9,474 nucleotides of DNA from Microcaldota archaeon (GTDB lineage: Archaea > Micrarchaeota > Micrarchaeia > Micrarchaeales > Micrarchaeaceae). This document shows positions 1 to 6,538 of the stretch, piece after piece (positions within the stretch are counted from its first letter, which is position 1; each line of letters begins with the position of its first letter). The DNA lies in contig JAJZJI010000041.1 of the NCBI GenBank assembly GCA_021828345.1, forward strand, positions 1 to 9,474, in the 5' to 3' direction. Under the pieces are notes generated by a model that did no database searches, was not told where the DNA came from, and was given only the letters and a program-made list of their open reading frames with translations. The translations under genes and the position numbers were made by a program.

Positions 1-1511
1 TTTATATGTGATCTGACCAACATGGTGCCAAAATAGAGCTGGAGGCATTAAAACAAAAAAAGAGTCCTGAGGATATTGCTAATTACATACATGAAAAAAT
101 GAAAAAATTATTTACAGATTTTGGCATTGAATTCACATATTATGGCAAAACACACACTGAGCAGAATAAAGAGGTCGTATATGAATTTTTCAATGCGCTT
201 AAAAAAAATGGGTATATAGTAGAAAAAGAGGACATGCAAGCATACTGCAATTTTGATAACGTATTTTTATTTGATAGATTTATTGAGGGCACATGCCCAT
301 ATTGCGGCAATTTGCACGCACGTGGAGATCAGTGTGATGATTGCAACAAGTTACTTGATCCTATACAAATAATCAAACCGCATTGCAATATATGTGGTAA
401 AGAAAGCATCGAATTTAAAAAAGTTAAGAATCTTGCACTTGCATTAAATAAACTTGAACCTAAAATAAAGAATTTTATTGAGCAAAAATCAAAAAATGAT
501 TGGAGTAAAAATGCTATAAATAAGCCACTGAGCTTTATTGAAACGGATGGATTGAAGCAAAGAGATATTACGCGAAATTTAAAATGGGGGTTCCCAGTCC
601 CATTAAGCGGATACGAAAATTATGTATTTTATGTATGGTTCGACGCAGTCATTAGTTATATTGGCATAACAAAAGAATGGACAGATAAGTGGAAGCATTA
701 TTGGACAGATGAACATATACGAAGAGTGCAATTCATGGGTAAGGACAATATAGAATTTCATACAATTGTATTCCCAGCCATCATAATAGGCTCAGATTTA
801 GGTTATAAACTTGTTGATACGATAAGAGCATCAGAATTTCTTAATTCACGAGGAGTCAAATTTTCCAAAAGCAGGGGCGTAGGGCTAAACATTGAGACCG
901 CCCTTGATATATTAAGCAGAGATTATTGGAGATTTGTCCTTATGTATTTATATCCTGACGGTTCTGATACCGAATTTTCTATTGAGGTATTAACAGAGGT
1001 AGTGGATAGCATAATGAATGACAAGATAGGCAATCTTGTTAATAGAGTTTTAACAATAGCAAAACGCAACGCACAACTAATAGGGGATAAATCTGAATTT
1101 GATATGCCTACGTATAAACATATGATTAGCATATGCAGCAATTATAAATACCATTTTGAACATATGGACATGCGCAGCGCAATAAAGGATGTTGTGGAAT
1201 TGGCTGAACTTGGCAACGCACTCATGAGCAGCACTGAACCGTGGACGCTTATAAAAAAAGGCGACAGCACATCAACAAAGAATTTCAGCACGGTTATGAG
1301 CACATTAATATTAATAATAAAAAATATTGGAATTTTACTATATCCGTTCACACCAGACACATCAAAACGGATATTAGATTATTTTGATATAGAAGATGCG
1401 CGCATTGCAGATATCGAATTATATAAGCGTATAAATTTTAATAAAGAGATAAAGCTGATATTTTCAAAAATAAGCGAAGACGCAATCGCAAAGTTGAACG
1501 CATTAAAATAA
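1..1511 (+). CDS. metG: Methionyl-tRNA synthetase, 5'-truncated by the window and apparently frameshifted near position 10
   Basis: Class I synthetase that charges tRNA-Met with methionine in the cytoplasm. The frame is open from base 12 to the TAA at 1509-1511. The ATG at 99 is internal, because bases 12-98 in the same frame already encode conserved MetRS sequence (SDQHGAKIELEA). Bases 1-9 in another frame read F-I-C, the residues that normally precede this, so one base seems to be missing at about 10-11. The HIGH motif lies upstream of the window. Visible landmarks, numbered from the ATG at 99: four CxxC pairs forming two zinc knuckles (C66/C69, C79/C82, C96/C99), with the last pair near residue 99; the WFDA motif in the catalytic core; the KFSKS signature (bases 858-872), equivalent to KMSKS; and an anticodon-domain Pro-Trp with W382, matching the CAU-reading Trp of the family. 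The C-terminal tRNA-binding domain is absent and is probably supplied by the gene at 2202-2528. Its stop is four bases from the convergent carbonic anhydrase stop. Confidence 0.95.
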
Positions 1512-1515
1512 ACAA

Positions 1516-2148
1516 TTAACTTTTACTCTTTTCTTTTTCTGGCTTTTTTGATTCTACTTTCTGAAAATGAAATTCTGAAAGATTTCTGACGCGCAATGTT
1601 GCAATATCATAAATACCATAACTCACTGATATTTTTTTGCGCTCTATAACGCGCCTTGTGTCTGAATTTTCAAATAGTATTTTACATTGCATTATAGCAT
1701 TATCCATAATAGCATGGTCAAGGTCATTTAAATTCTGATCATTTATTGATATGTTAGCGCATATCTCATCAACAATCTTTCCTAAAGGATTTATAAGTGC
1801 CTTTGGCTTTCTGCCTGATGTTATATCCCTTAATTTTGTCTGTGCAGCGGTAACTGCACCGCATCGTGTATGCCCCATTATAAATATTGATTCAAGATTA
1901 TTAAATGACTCTATTCCGAACTGAACTGTTGCAAGTCCTTTTTCCCCTAGCAATCCACCAGCAGTTCTTACAGAGAATATAACCCCCGGTTTTTGATTAA
2001 ATATTGTTTCTGGGTCACATCGCGAATCTGAACATATTACCACGATATATTTAGGATCCTGCCCTTCCGCTAGATAGCTTAAATCACTGTGTCTAGATGC
2101 ATATTCCTCGTTACCTATTAATAGCCTATCTAATTTTCCATCTCCCAT
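1516..2148 (-). CDS. Beta-class carbonic anhydrase
   Basis: Zinc enzyme that interconverts CO2 and bicarbonate, probably cytoplasmic since no signal peptide is visible. Numbered from the ATG at 2148, the expected active-site residues are present: the C-S-D-S-R motif (C39, D41, R43) and G-H-T-R-C (H93, C96). Cys39, His93 and Cys96 would bind zinc, with Asp41-Arg43 as the catalytic dyad. An in-frame TTG at 2163 would add five residues, but the ATG at 2148 is preceded by GTGATATA, the same ribosome-binding spacing as its neighbours, so I chose the ATG. The 210-residue length suits the family. The C-terminus is a lysine-rich tail of about 12 residues. A TATA-like box lies 41-50 bases upstream, so it can be transcribed separately from the tRNA-binding gene behind it. 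The family call is firm. Its physiological role (bicarbonate supply, pH balance) is inference. Confidence 0.93.
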   Translation of the reverse strand: MGDGKLDRLLIGNEEYASRHSDLSYLAEGQDPKYIVVICSDSRCDPETIFNQKPGVIFSVRTAGGLLGEKGLATVQFGIESFNNLESIFIMGHTRCGAVTAAQTKLRDITSGRKPKALINPLGKIVDEICANISINDQNLNDLDHAIMDNAIMQCKILFENSDTRRVIERKKISVSYGIYDIATLRVRNLSEFHFQKVESKKPEKEKSKS

Positions 2149-2188
2149 TATATCACAATTCAAATTTGTTGGAGTATAGTGGACTAAT

Positions 2189-2198
2189 TATATATAAA
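2189..2198 (-). promoter_or_regulatory. Probable TATA box for the carbonic anhydrase gene
   Basis: On the minus strand this reads TTTATATATA, close to the archaeal TATA consensus. Transcription starting about 26 bases downstream would give a leader of roughly 20 bases holding the GTGAT ribosome-binding site before the ATG at 2148. It sits immediately after the stop codon of the upstream same-strand gene, in a 53-base spacer. Not verified experimentally. Confidence 0.5.
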
Positions 2199-2201
2199 TA
2201 A

Positions 2202-2528
2202 TTATCTCACACTGCTGCCTGGTAGCATATCACGCTCTGGTGTTATCAATGATACCCCATTTGCATCTTCAGTTGCAAGTACCATACCCTCCGATATAAA
2301 TATATCACCTATTTTCTTTGGGTCTAAATTTGCAACTACGATTATAGACTTATTTAGGAGCTCCTCTTTAGTATAATATGCTTTAATTCCTGCCGCAATA
2401 TTTCTCTTTCCAAGCTCGCCCAAGTCTACTTCAAGTTTATACATAGGTTTTTTTGTGTTTAGTTCATCCACACTTATTATACGCCCGACACGCAAATCTA
2501 TTGCAATAAATTGATCTATTGATACCAT
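2202..2528 (-). CDS. Stand-alone tRNA-binding OB-fold protein (MetRS C-terminal/Trbp111-like domain)
   Basis: A 108-residue protein of the MetG-C/Trbp111/EMAPII OB-fold family, which binds tRNA and dimerises. The family signature is clear: an N-terminal IDQFIAIDLRVGRI stretch, then KLEVDLGELGKRNIAAGI, a central IVVANLDPKK, a SEGMVLAT loop and a closing PG-S-VR. In many bacteria and some archaea this domain is fused to the C-terminus of MetRS; in others it is a separate subunit. The metG in this window lacks it, so this is most likely the MetRS beta subunit. An in-frame TTG at 2558 would add ten unconserved residues. The ATG at 2528 has GTGTCATC directly before it, matching the GTG-at-minus-8 pattern of neighbouring genes, so I chose it. 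It lies divergent to S8e across a 99-base spacer. Confidence 0.9.
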   Translation of the reverse strand: MVSIDQFIAIDLRVGRIISVDELNTKKPMYKLEVDLGELGKRNIAAGIKAYYTKEELLNKSIIVVANLDPKKIGDIFISEGMVLATEDANGVSLITPERDMLPGSSVR

Positions 2529-2591
2529 GATGACACTTGTTTTATAATAAAAATACAATAAATATAATAAGTTTTTGAATAGAATATAGAT

Positions 2592-2607
2592 TACAGCTTC
2601 TGCTGTA
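2592..2607. other. Perfect inverted repeat (TACAGC-ttct-GCTGTA) in the S8e leader
   Basis: A 6-bp perfect stem with a four-base loop, 12 bases before the S8e ribosome-binding site and 20 before its start, in the spacer shared with the divergent tRNA-binding gene. It could be an RNA hairpin for translational control of S8e or a DNA operator. The sequence alone does not decide. Confidence 0.4.
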
Positions 2608-2627
2608 TTAATTATTTAAGTGATATG

Positions 2628-3023
2628 ATGAGCCAGTTTGGAATACAGATGCATAAGAGCTCTAAGACTAAGAGCATTGGTAATGGTAAGCGAAAAATTA
2701 AGTTTAGGGATAGAAAGAGGCATGAAACGGGAAACTATTTTTCTGCCACAAAATTATCCGAAAAGGATGAAAAAAAGACTATTAGAAGAAGAGGTGGCAA
2801 TAGAACAGCAGTTATGAAAAATGCTGGATTTGTAAATTTATTGACAAAGAATGGCATAAAACATGTGCAAATAAAAGCAGTCACAGAATCCCCAGATAAT
2901 AGGAACTTTGCAAGGCAGAACATATTGACAAAGGGCTCTGTTATAACGACAGATCTAGGCAAGGCCGTAATTACAAATAGACCAGGTAGAGAGGGAGTAG
3001 TAAACGCAAAGTTATTAGAGTGA
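2628..3023 (+). CDS. rps8e: 30S ribosomal protein S8e
   Basis: Small-subunit ribosomal protein found in archaea and eukaryotes. The 131-residue product has the family layout: a basic N-terminus (residues 9-32), the RRRGGNR motif at about 53-59, and the characteristic C-terminal block ILTKGSVITTDLGKA followed by TNRPGREGVVNAKLLE. Two ATGs lie in tandem at 2625 and 2628. The second has GTG at exactly -8 (GTGATATG then ATG), the spacing used by most genes here, so I prefer it; the difference is one residue. The usual archaeal N-terminus (M-x-W-Q-G-R) is replaced by a divergent SQFGIQMHKS sequence. The stop is six bases from the next start, so the two genes are very probably co-transcribed. Confidence 0.95.
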   Translation: MSQFGIQMHKSSKTKSIGNGKRKIKFRDRKRHETGNYFSATKLSEKDEKKTIRRRGGNRTAVMKNAGFVNLLTKNGIKHVQIKAVTESPDNRNFARQNILTKGSVITTDLGKAVITNRPGREGVVNAKLLE

Positions 3024-3029
3024 ATTGGA

Positions 3030-3485
3030 ATGCCTGCACACGTGTACATATGCGAACGTTCTGACATCGACGCGCTTAAAAAAATGTTAGCATACGATCC
3101 TTATTTGGACCCTAATATTATACCACATAGACGCGATGATGATCCTAAAAAGATGAGTGAAGAGGATAAAAAACGAATGGCAGATGAAGATAAACGCGTA
3201 TCTGAAAATCTCGCAAAATTAAAAAGTGATGTGTTTTTTGATGTTATCTTTGCAAGGCAGGAGTATGAGATACTTGATGGCGTCACCTTAAACCTTGAAA
3301 AGGAAAAATATTACTTGTACTTAAAGGCTAACGATGATTTTTTGAATAAGGCAGATAAGAAACTAGAAAAATATTTTAACAGTATAAAACGCGCCGATAA
3401 AAATACAGAAGAAAAAGTAATAGCTTTCATTGAAGATAGAAATAACAAGGCTGAAGCCGGTTTTGGTTCGATCTTCGGCGTTTAA
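3030..3485 (+). CDS. Uncharacterised charged protein downstream of S8e
   Basis: I do not recognise this family. The 151-residue product has three visible parts. Residues 1-30 are a short hydrophobic/aromatic segment ending in DPYLDPNIIP. Residues about 33-60 are a highly charged D/K/E-rich stretch likely to be helical or disordered. Residues about 61-151 look folded: FFDVIFARQEYEILDGV, a KYYLYLKA strand, an amphipathic helix with repeated Lys/Glu, and a glycine-rich end GFGSIFGV. There is no signal peptide, membrane segment or metal-binding cysteine cluster. It starts six bases after the S8e stop, with GTGAATTGGA before the ATG and part of the ribosome-binding site overlapping the S8e stop codon. 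This coupling suggests a ribosome- or RNA-related role, which is inference from position only. Confidence 0.8.
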   Translation: MPAHVYICERSDIDALKKMLAYDPYLDPNIIPHRRDDDPKKMSEEDKKRMADEDKRVSENLAKLKSDVFFDVIFARQEYEILDGVTLNLEKEKYYLYLKANDDFLNKADKKLEKYFNSIKRADKNTEEKVIAFIEDRNNKAEAGFGSIFGV

Positions 3486-3578
3486 TCGTACGGATTATAG
3501 AATAATAATAGCATTCACAAAAATAGATAGTGTTTTTAGACTTTTCTTTCCTTTTAGAGAATGTATTAATGTGATTAT

Positions 3579-4253
3579 ATGAATCTTCTCTCTAAAACTG
3601 CACTTGTGGTGGTTATCATTATAGCACTCGTCGTATCATTTTATTTTACTGTAAATTATAATAGTTCAAATACCCCGATAACAAAATCCGAAGCTGAAGC
3701 GCTTATAATAAATGATTTCCAACAGCATTCTCCAAATATTAACATTAGCATAATAAATATTTCCAGTTCAAGCATACATCCAGGAAGTTGGGCCATAATA
3801 GCAAGAACAATTAGTGGTGAACATAGCGCATGTCCTTCAGTAGTAACACAGCAATTTGATTATCCAGCAACAGGATTTCTTAATACTACGACGACATACT
3901 CCAATTATTCAAATGGAAGATGTATGGTTTATGGGGGAGTAGAAAATAAAGCAGGCATCTTAGATAATATAATAGGATTGCCGGCGATTGCAATAGCAAC
4001 GCCATACAATGAATCATTCTCTCCTTTGGTGAATTATATCAATAAAAATAAGTATGATAGCATTTATGCGACGGCAAATTTCTTTAGTACATACAATATG
4101 ACATTTAATGGCATTACAACAAATGCAATAAATAAAACATACTACAATATATGGTTAGTTAACTATTCCTCGTCAAATGCCAACTATTCATACGTTATTC
4201 TACTAAACCAGTCAGGAGATATTTTGAATAATTATACATTGCCACATACATAA
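3579..4253 (+). CDS. Membrane-anchored or secreted protein rich in N-glycosylation sequons, unknown function
   Basis: A 224-residue protein with a single strongly hydrophobic segment at residues about 8-25 (LVVVIIIALVVSFYF) after a short Lys-containing N-terminus. This is either a signal peptide or an uncleaved anchor, with the rest outside the cell. The exported part is rich in Asn, Ser, Thr, Ile and Tyr and holds about 12 N-x-S/T sequons, typical of archaeal surface glycoproteins. Only two cysteines follow the anchor, which could form one disulfide. I recognise no domain; the fold looks beta-rich. The start is well supported by GTGATTAT directly before the ATG. It has its own 93-base upstream spacer and a 145-base downstream spacer before ftsZ1, so it is probably a single-gene unit. 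A small pseudopilin-like or surface-layer-associated protein is possible but not shown. Confidence 0.8.
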   Translation: MNLLSKTALVVVIIIALVVSFYFTVNYNSSNTPITKSEAEALIINDFQQHSPNINISIINISSSSIHPGSWAIIARTISGEHSACPSVVTQQFDYPATGFLNTTTTYSNYSNGRCMVYGGVENKAGILDNIIGLPAIAIATPYNESFSPLVNYINKNKYDSIYATANFFSTYNMTFNGITTNAINKTYYNIWLVNYSSSNANYSYVILLNQSGDILNNYTLPHT

Positions 4254-4292
4254 TTTATTCATATAATCGAGAGTATTTTGTGCGCAGCAACG

Positions 4293-4321
4293 CGAGGGAT
4301 TTTTAAACTGTTTTTCCCTCG
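4293..4321. other. Hairpin between the surface-protein gene and ftsZ1
   Basis: A perfect 7-bp inverted repeat, CGAGGGA at 4293-4299 and TCCCTCG at 4315-4321, separated by a 15-base AT-rich loop. It lies 40 bases after the stop at 4253 and about 78 bases before ftsZ1. It is GC-rich against an AT-rich background. Possible roles are a 3' end signal for the upstream gene or part of the ftsZ regulatory region. No long T-tract follows the right arm, which argues against a simple terminator. Confidence 0.4.
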
Positions 4322-4352
4322 GCTACACCAATTCTATTAGCGGAATATAGAT

Positions 4353-4369
4353 AAAGCTTTTAAAGCTTT
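4353..4369 (+). promoter_or_regulatory. Probable ftsZ1 promoter: tandem AAAGCTTT palindromes around a TTTTAAA TATA-like core
   Basis: Two copies of the 8-base palindrome AAAGCTTT (4353-4360 and 4362-4369) are separated by one T, so their junction reads CTTTTAAAG, a plausible TATA core. Its centre is about 38 bases before the ftsZ1 ATG. Initiation about 26 bases downstream would leave a leader of roughly 12 bases that still contains GGTGA. The symmetric repeats could also be an operator overlapping the TATA box. Confidence 0.4.
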
Positions 4370-4398
4370 GTTATGATATTAGAAATAAAGGTGACTAA

Positions 4399-5466
4399 AT
4401 GGACGACCTAGTAAATAGTGTATTTGGAAAGAATAGTGGGAGCCAAACCACATCGAACATAGAGGAGTTCGGATCGGATCAAATAAAGATAGTGACTGCA
4501 GGATTTGGAGGAGCTGGAGATAATATTGTCAACAGACTTCTGAAAGCTGGCGTAAAAGGAACACAGCTAGTTGCTGTTAATACAGACGCTCAACATTTCA
4601 AAGTTATTGATGATAGGATAAAAAAAGTTTTAATAGGCAAAAGCTTAACACGCGGACTTGGTGCAGGAGGAGACCCAAAGGTTGGTGAGAAAGCTGCAGA
4701 GGTTGACAGACATCTATTAGAGGAGGTATTTAGTGGCGCACAACTCGTATTCCTATGCGCGGGTATGGGAGGAGGAACGGGAACAGGTTCAATTCGTGTT
4801 GCCGCACAGATTGCAAAAGAGCAAGGAGCAATTGTTATATGTATGGTTACATACCCATTCGCTCTTGAAAGAGTTAGGATGGTAAAGGCTGAAGAGGGTA
4901 TACGCGAGCTTACAAAATACAGCGACAGCGTCATAATAATAGACAACAATAGACTGGTAAAACTTGTACCTAACTTGCCAATGCCTGAGGCATTCGCGCT
5001 TGCTGATTCGATACTTGCAAAAGCAATCGGAGGATTAGTCTGGACAATAACACAACCAAGCATGATTAACATTGACTTTGCGGATGTAAGATCTATAATG
5101 AGCGGCCAAGGTGTCGGATTTATAGCTGTCGGTATAGGAAAGGGCAATGATAAAGTAGGTATTGCTGCAGAACAGGTATTAAAGAACAAATTGCTTGATG
5201 TTGATTATGAGGGTGCAACTGGCGCGCTTATACATATATCTGGGGATACATCATTGACAATAGGAGATGCAATAAAAGCCGGAGAGATAATAACTGAAAA
5301 AATGGACACACGCGCAAATGTCAAATGGGGTGCACGCCTTATGCCTACAGGTGAGGATGCAATAGAAATTGTTGCAATCATAACAGGTGTAAAGGGTTCA
5401 AGCATCATAAGCAAATTTGAGGAGAAGAAGACAACCTCTTACTCGGATCTTGAGATGATCGGCTAG
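4399..5466 (+). CDS. ftsZ1: Cell division GTPase FtsZ, paralogue 1
   Basis: Tubulin-family GTPase that polymerises into the division ring at midcell. The 355-residue product has all nucleotide-binding loops: T1 GFGGAGDN (35-42), T3 GAGGDP (88-93), tubulin signature T4 GGGTGTG (124-130), and the catalytic T7 loop N224-x-D226-x-x-D229, which completes the GTPase site of the neighbouring subunit. A flexible N-terminal extension of about 28 residues precedes the first strand. The C-terminus ends in a short linker and a D-L-E-M-I-G peptide, which may be the docking site for SepF. The start has GGTGA, with GTG at -8. The stop codon lies inside a hairpin. The 43-base gap to the next ftsZ suggests an operon. 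Many archaea carry FtsZ1 and FtsZ2; numbering here follows gene order and is tentative. Confidence 0.96.
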   Translation: MDDLVNSVFGKNSGSQTTSNIEEFGSDQIKIVTAGFGGAGDNIVNRLLKAGVKGTQLVAVNTDAQHFKVIDDRIKKVLIGKSLTRGLGAGGDPKVGEKAAEVDRHLLEEVFSGAQLVFLCAGMGGGTGTGSIRVAAQIAKEQGAIVICMVTYPFALERVRMVKAEEGIRELTKYSDSVIIIDNNRLVKLVPNLPMPEAFALADSILAKAIGGLVWTITQPSMINIDFADVRSIMSGQGVGFIAVGIGKGNDKVGIAAEQVLKNKLLDVDYEGATGALIHISGDTSLTIGDAIKAGEIITEKMDTRANVKWGARLMPTGEDAIEIVAIITGVKGSSIISKFEEKKTTSYSDLEMIG

Positions 5467-5494
5467 ATTTTTCTAGCCTTTCATTTTTTATTTT
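5461..5494 (+). terminator. Intrinsic-terminator-like hairpin at the end of ftsZ1, containing its stop codon
   Basis: A perfect stem, GGCTAGA (5461-5467) and TCTAGCC (5472-5478), with loop TTTT, is followed by TTTCATTTTTTATTTT. The TAG stop of ftsZ1 (5464-5466) is in the left arm. This resembles a bacterial Rho-independent terminator. Archaeal termination is known to need mainly T-tracts, so the stem may instead protect the 3' end or partly attenuate transcription into ftsZ2. Confidence 0.6.
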
Positions 5495-5509
5495 CATTAG
5501 GGTGGGAAT

Positions 5510-6538
5510 ATGGATAACAATATAAATTTCGAAGAGTTTACTGCGAAGTTCGCAGTTGTAGGATTAGGTGGAATGGGTTCTAACCAAGTGAACAGATTAT
5601 ATAACTATGGCATAAAAAGTGCGGATACCATAGCAATAAATACTGATGTTAAACATCTTAGCATCGTAAATGCACATAAAAAGTTGCTTATAGGAAAAGA
5701 CATAACAAAGGGGCTTGGGTCTGGAGGTTATACAGAGGTTGCAGCAAAAGCTGCGGAGGTTAGCGCCGAAGAGATAAGAAAGGCCATAAGTGGTTATGAT
5801 CTTATATTCCTATGCGCGGGTATGGGAGGAGGAACTGGTGGTGGAACGGCGCCAATAGTTGCACAAATGGCAAAGGAACAAGGATCACTCGTAGTTGCAT
5901 TTGTTACATACCCATTCGCACTTGAGAGAAGCAGAAGAGAAAAGGCGAACTGGTCATTGGAGCAATTAACAAAAAACACAGATTCTACAATAGTTATAGA
6001 GAATGACAGAATGCTTAGTTATTATCCAAATTTGCCTATGGAGAAAGCATTTGAAGTAGTAGATAGAGTAACATCAAACGCAGTAATGGGGATAACAGAC
6101 ACAATAAGATTCCCAAGCTTGATAAATTTGGATTATGCGGACATGAGAACCATATTAGGCAATTCTGGAACAGCCGTAATAAATATAGGTACTGGATCTG
6201 GAGCGGATAAAATTGAGCATGCAATAAAATCGACATTGGAGCACCCATTAATGGGATATGACACAGAAGGGGCAAAAAGCGCACTTGTACATGTATCCGG
6301 AAGCGAAGCGCTCACAATAGAGGAAGCAACAAGGCTCGGAGAGGGTGTAACAAAGGGTTTATCTGACAGCGCAAATGTGATATTTGGCGCGCGTATGATG
6401 CCAGAACTAAAGAACGAAGTGTACGTTATGTCAATAATTACAGGAGTAAAACCAAAATTAGGTAGCGTTAAATTATACACAGATAAGGAAAAAAGCACTA
6501 TAGCAAGCACAAGAAATAGTATGGAGGCAATCTTCTGA
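5510..6538 (+). CDS. ftsZ2: Cell division GTPase FtsZ, paralogue 2
   Basis: Second FtsZ of the pair, 342 residues, probably acting with FtsZ1 in ring assembly and constriction (known for haloarchaea, inferred here). Motifs: T1 GLGGMGSN (18-25), T4 GGGTGGGT (106-113) and T7 N206-x-D208-x-x-D211, so GTP binding and hydrolysis should be intact. The T3 loop reads GSGGYT (70-75) instead of the usual GAGG-N/D-P, and this loop normally senses the gamma phosphate. The N-terminal extension is shorter than in FtsZ1, about 12 residues, and the C-terminal tail after the conserved ITGVKP differs and ends MEAIF. The start is supported by GGTGGGAAT with GTG at -8. No TATA-like box is evident in the 43-base gap after ftsZ1, so it likely depends on readthrough. 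A 31-base stretch is identical to ftsZ1 around the tubulin signature. Confidence 0.96.
   Translation: MDNNINFEEFTAKFAVVGLGGMGSNQVNRLYNYGIKSADTIAINTDVKHLSIVNAHKKLLIGKDITKGLGSGGYTEVAAKAAEVSAEEIRKAISGYDLIFLCAGMGGGTGGGTAPIVAQMAKEQGSLVVAFVTYPFALERSRREKANWSLEQLTKNTDSTIVIENDRMLSYYPNLPMEKAFEVVDRVTSNAVMGITDTIRFPSLINLDYADMRTILGNSGTAVINIGTGSGADKIEHAIKSTLEHPLMGYDTEGAKSALVHVSGSEALTIEEATRLGEGVTKGLSDSANVIFGARMMPELKNEVYVMSIITGVKPKLGSVKLYTDKEKSTIASTRNSMEAIF

Noticed and set aside
1..12. Programmed frameshift or UGA readthrough in metG
   Set aside because: A -1 slip after TGT puts UGA directly in the A site, no slippery run is present, a +2 skip would lose a residue, and other genes here use TGA as a stop. 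A missing base is simpler.
99..101. ATG at 99 as the true start of metG
   Set aside because: The same frame encodes conserved MetRS sequence from base 12, so this ATG is internal; the real start is outside the window.
2149..2163. TTG start at 2163 for carbonic anhydrase (and TTG at 2558 and 6659 for its neighbours)
   Set aside because: Downstream ATGs match family N-termini, and in two of the three cases have the GTG-at-minus-8 signal.
3450..3479. Imperfect stem GCTGAAG/CTTCGGC at the end of the gene at 3030
   Set aside because: It has a 16-base loop, a G-U pair, a competing alternative pairing and no immediate T-tract, so it is not convincing as a terminator.
4590..5189. 199-residue open frame opposite ftsZ1
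   Set aside because: It is the antisense shadow of a strongly conserved gene, rich in Ser/Pro/Ile with no recognisable domain.
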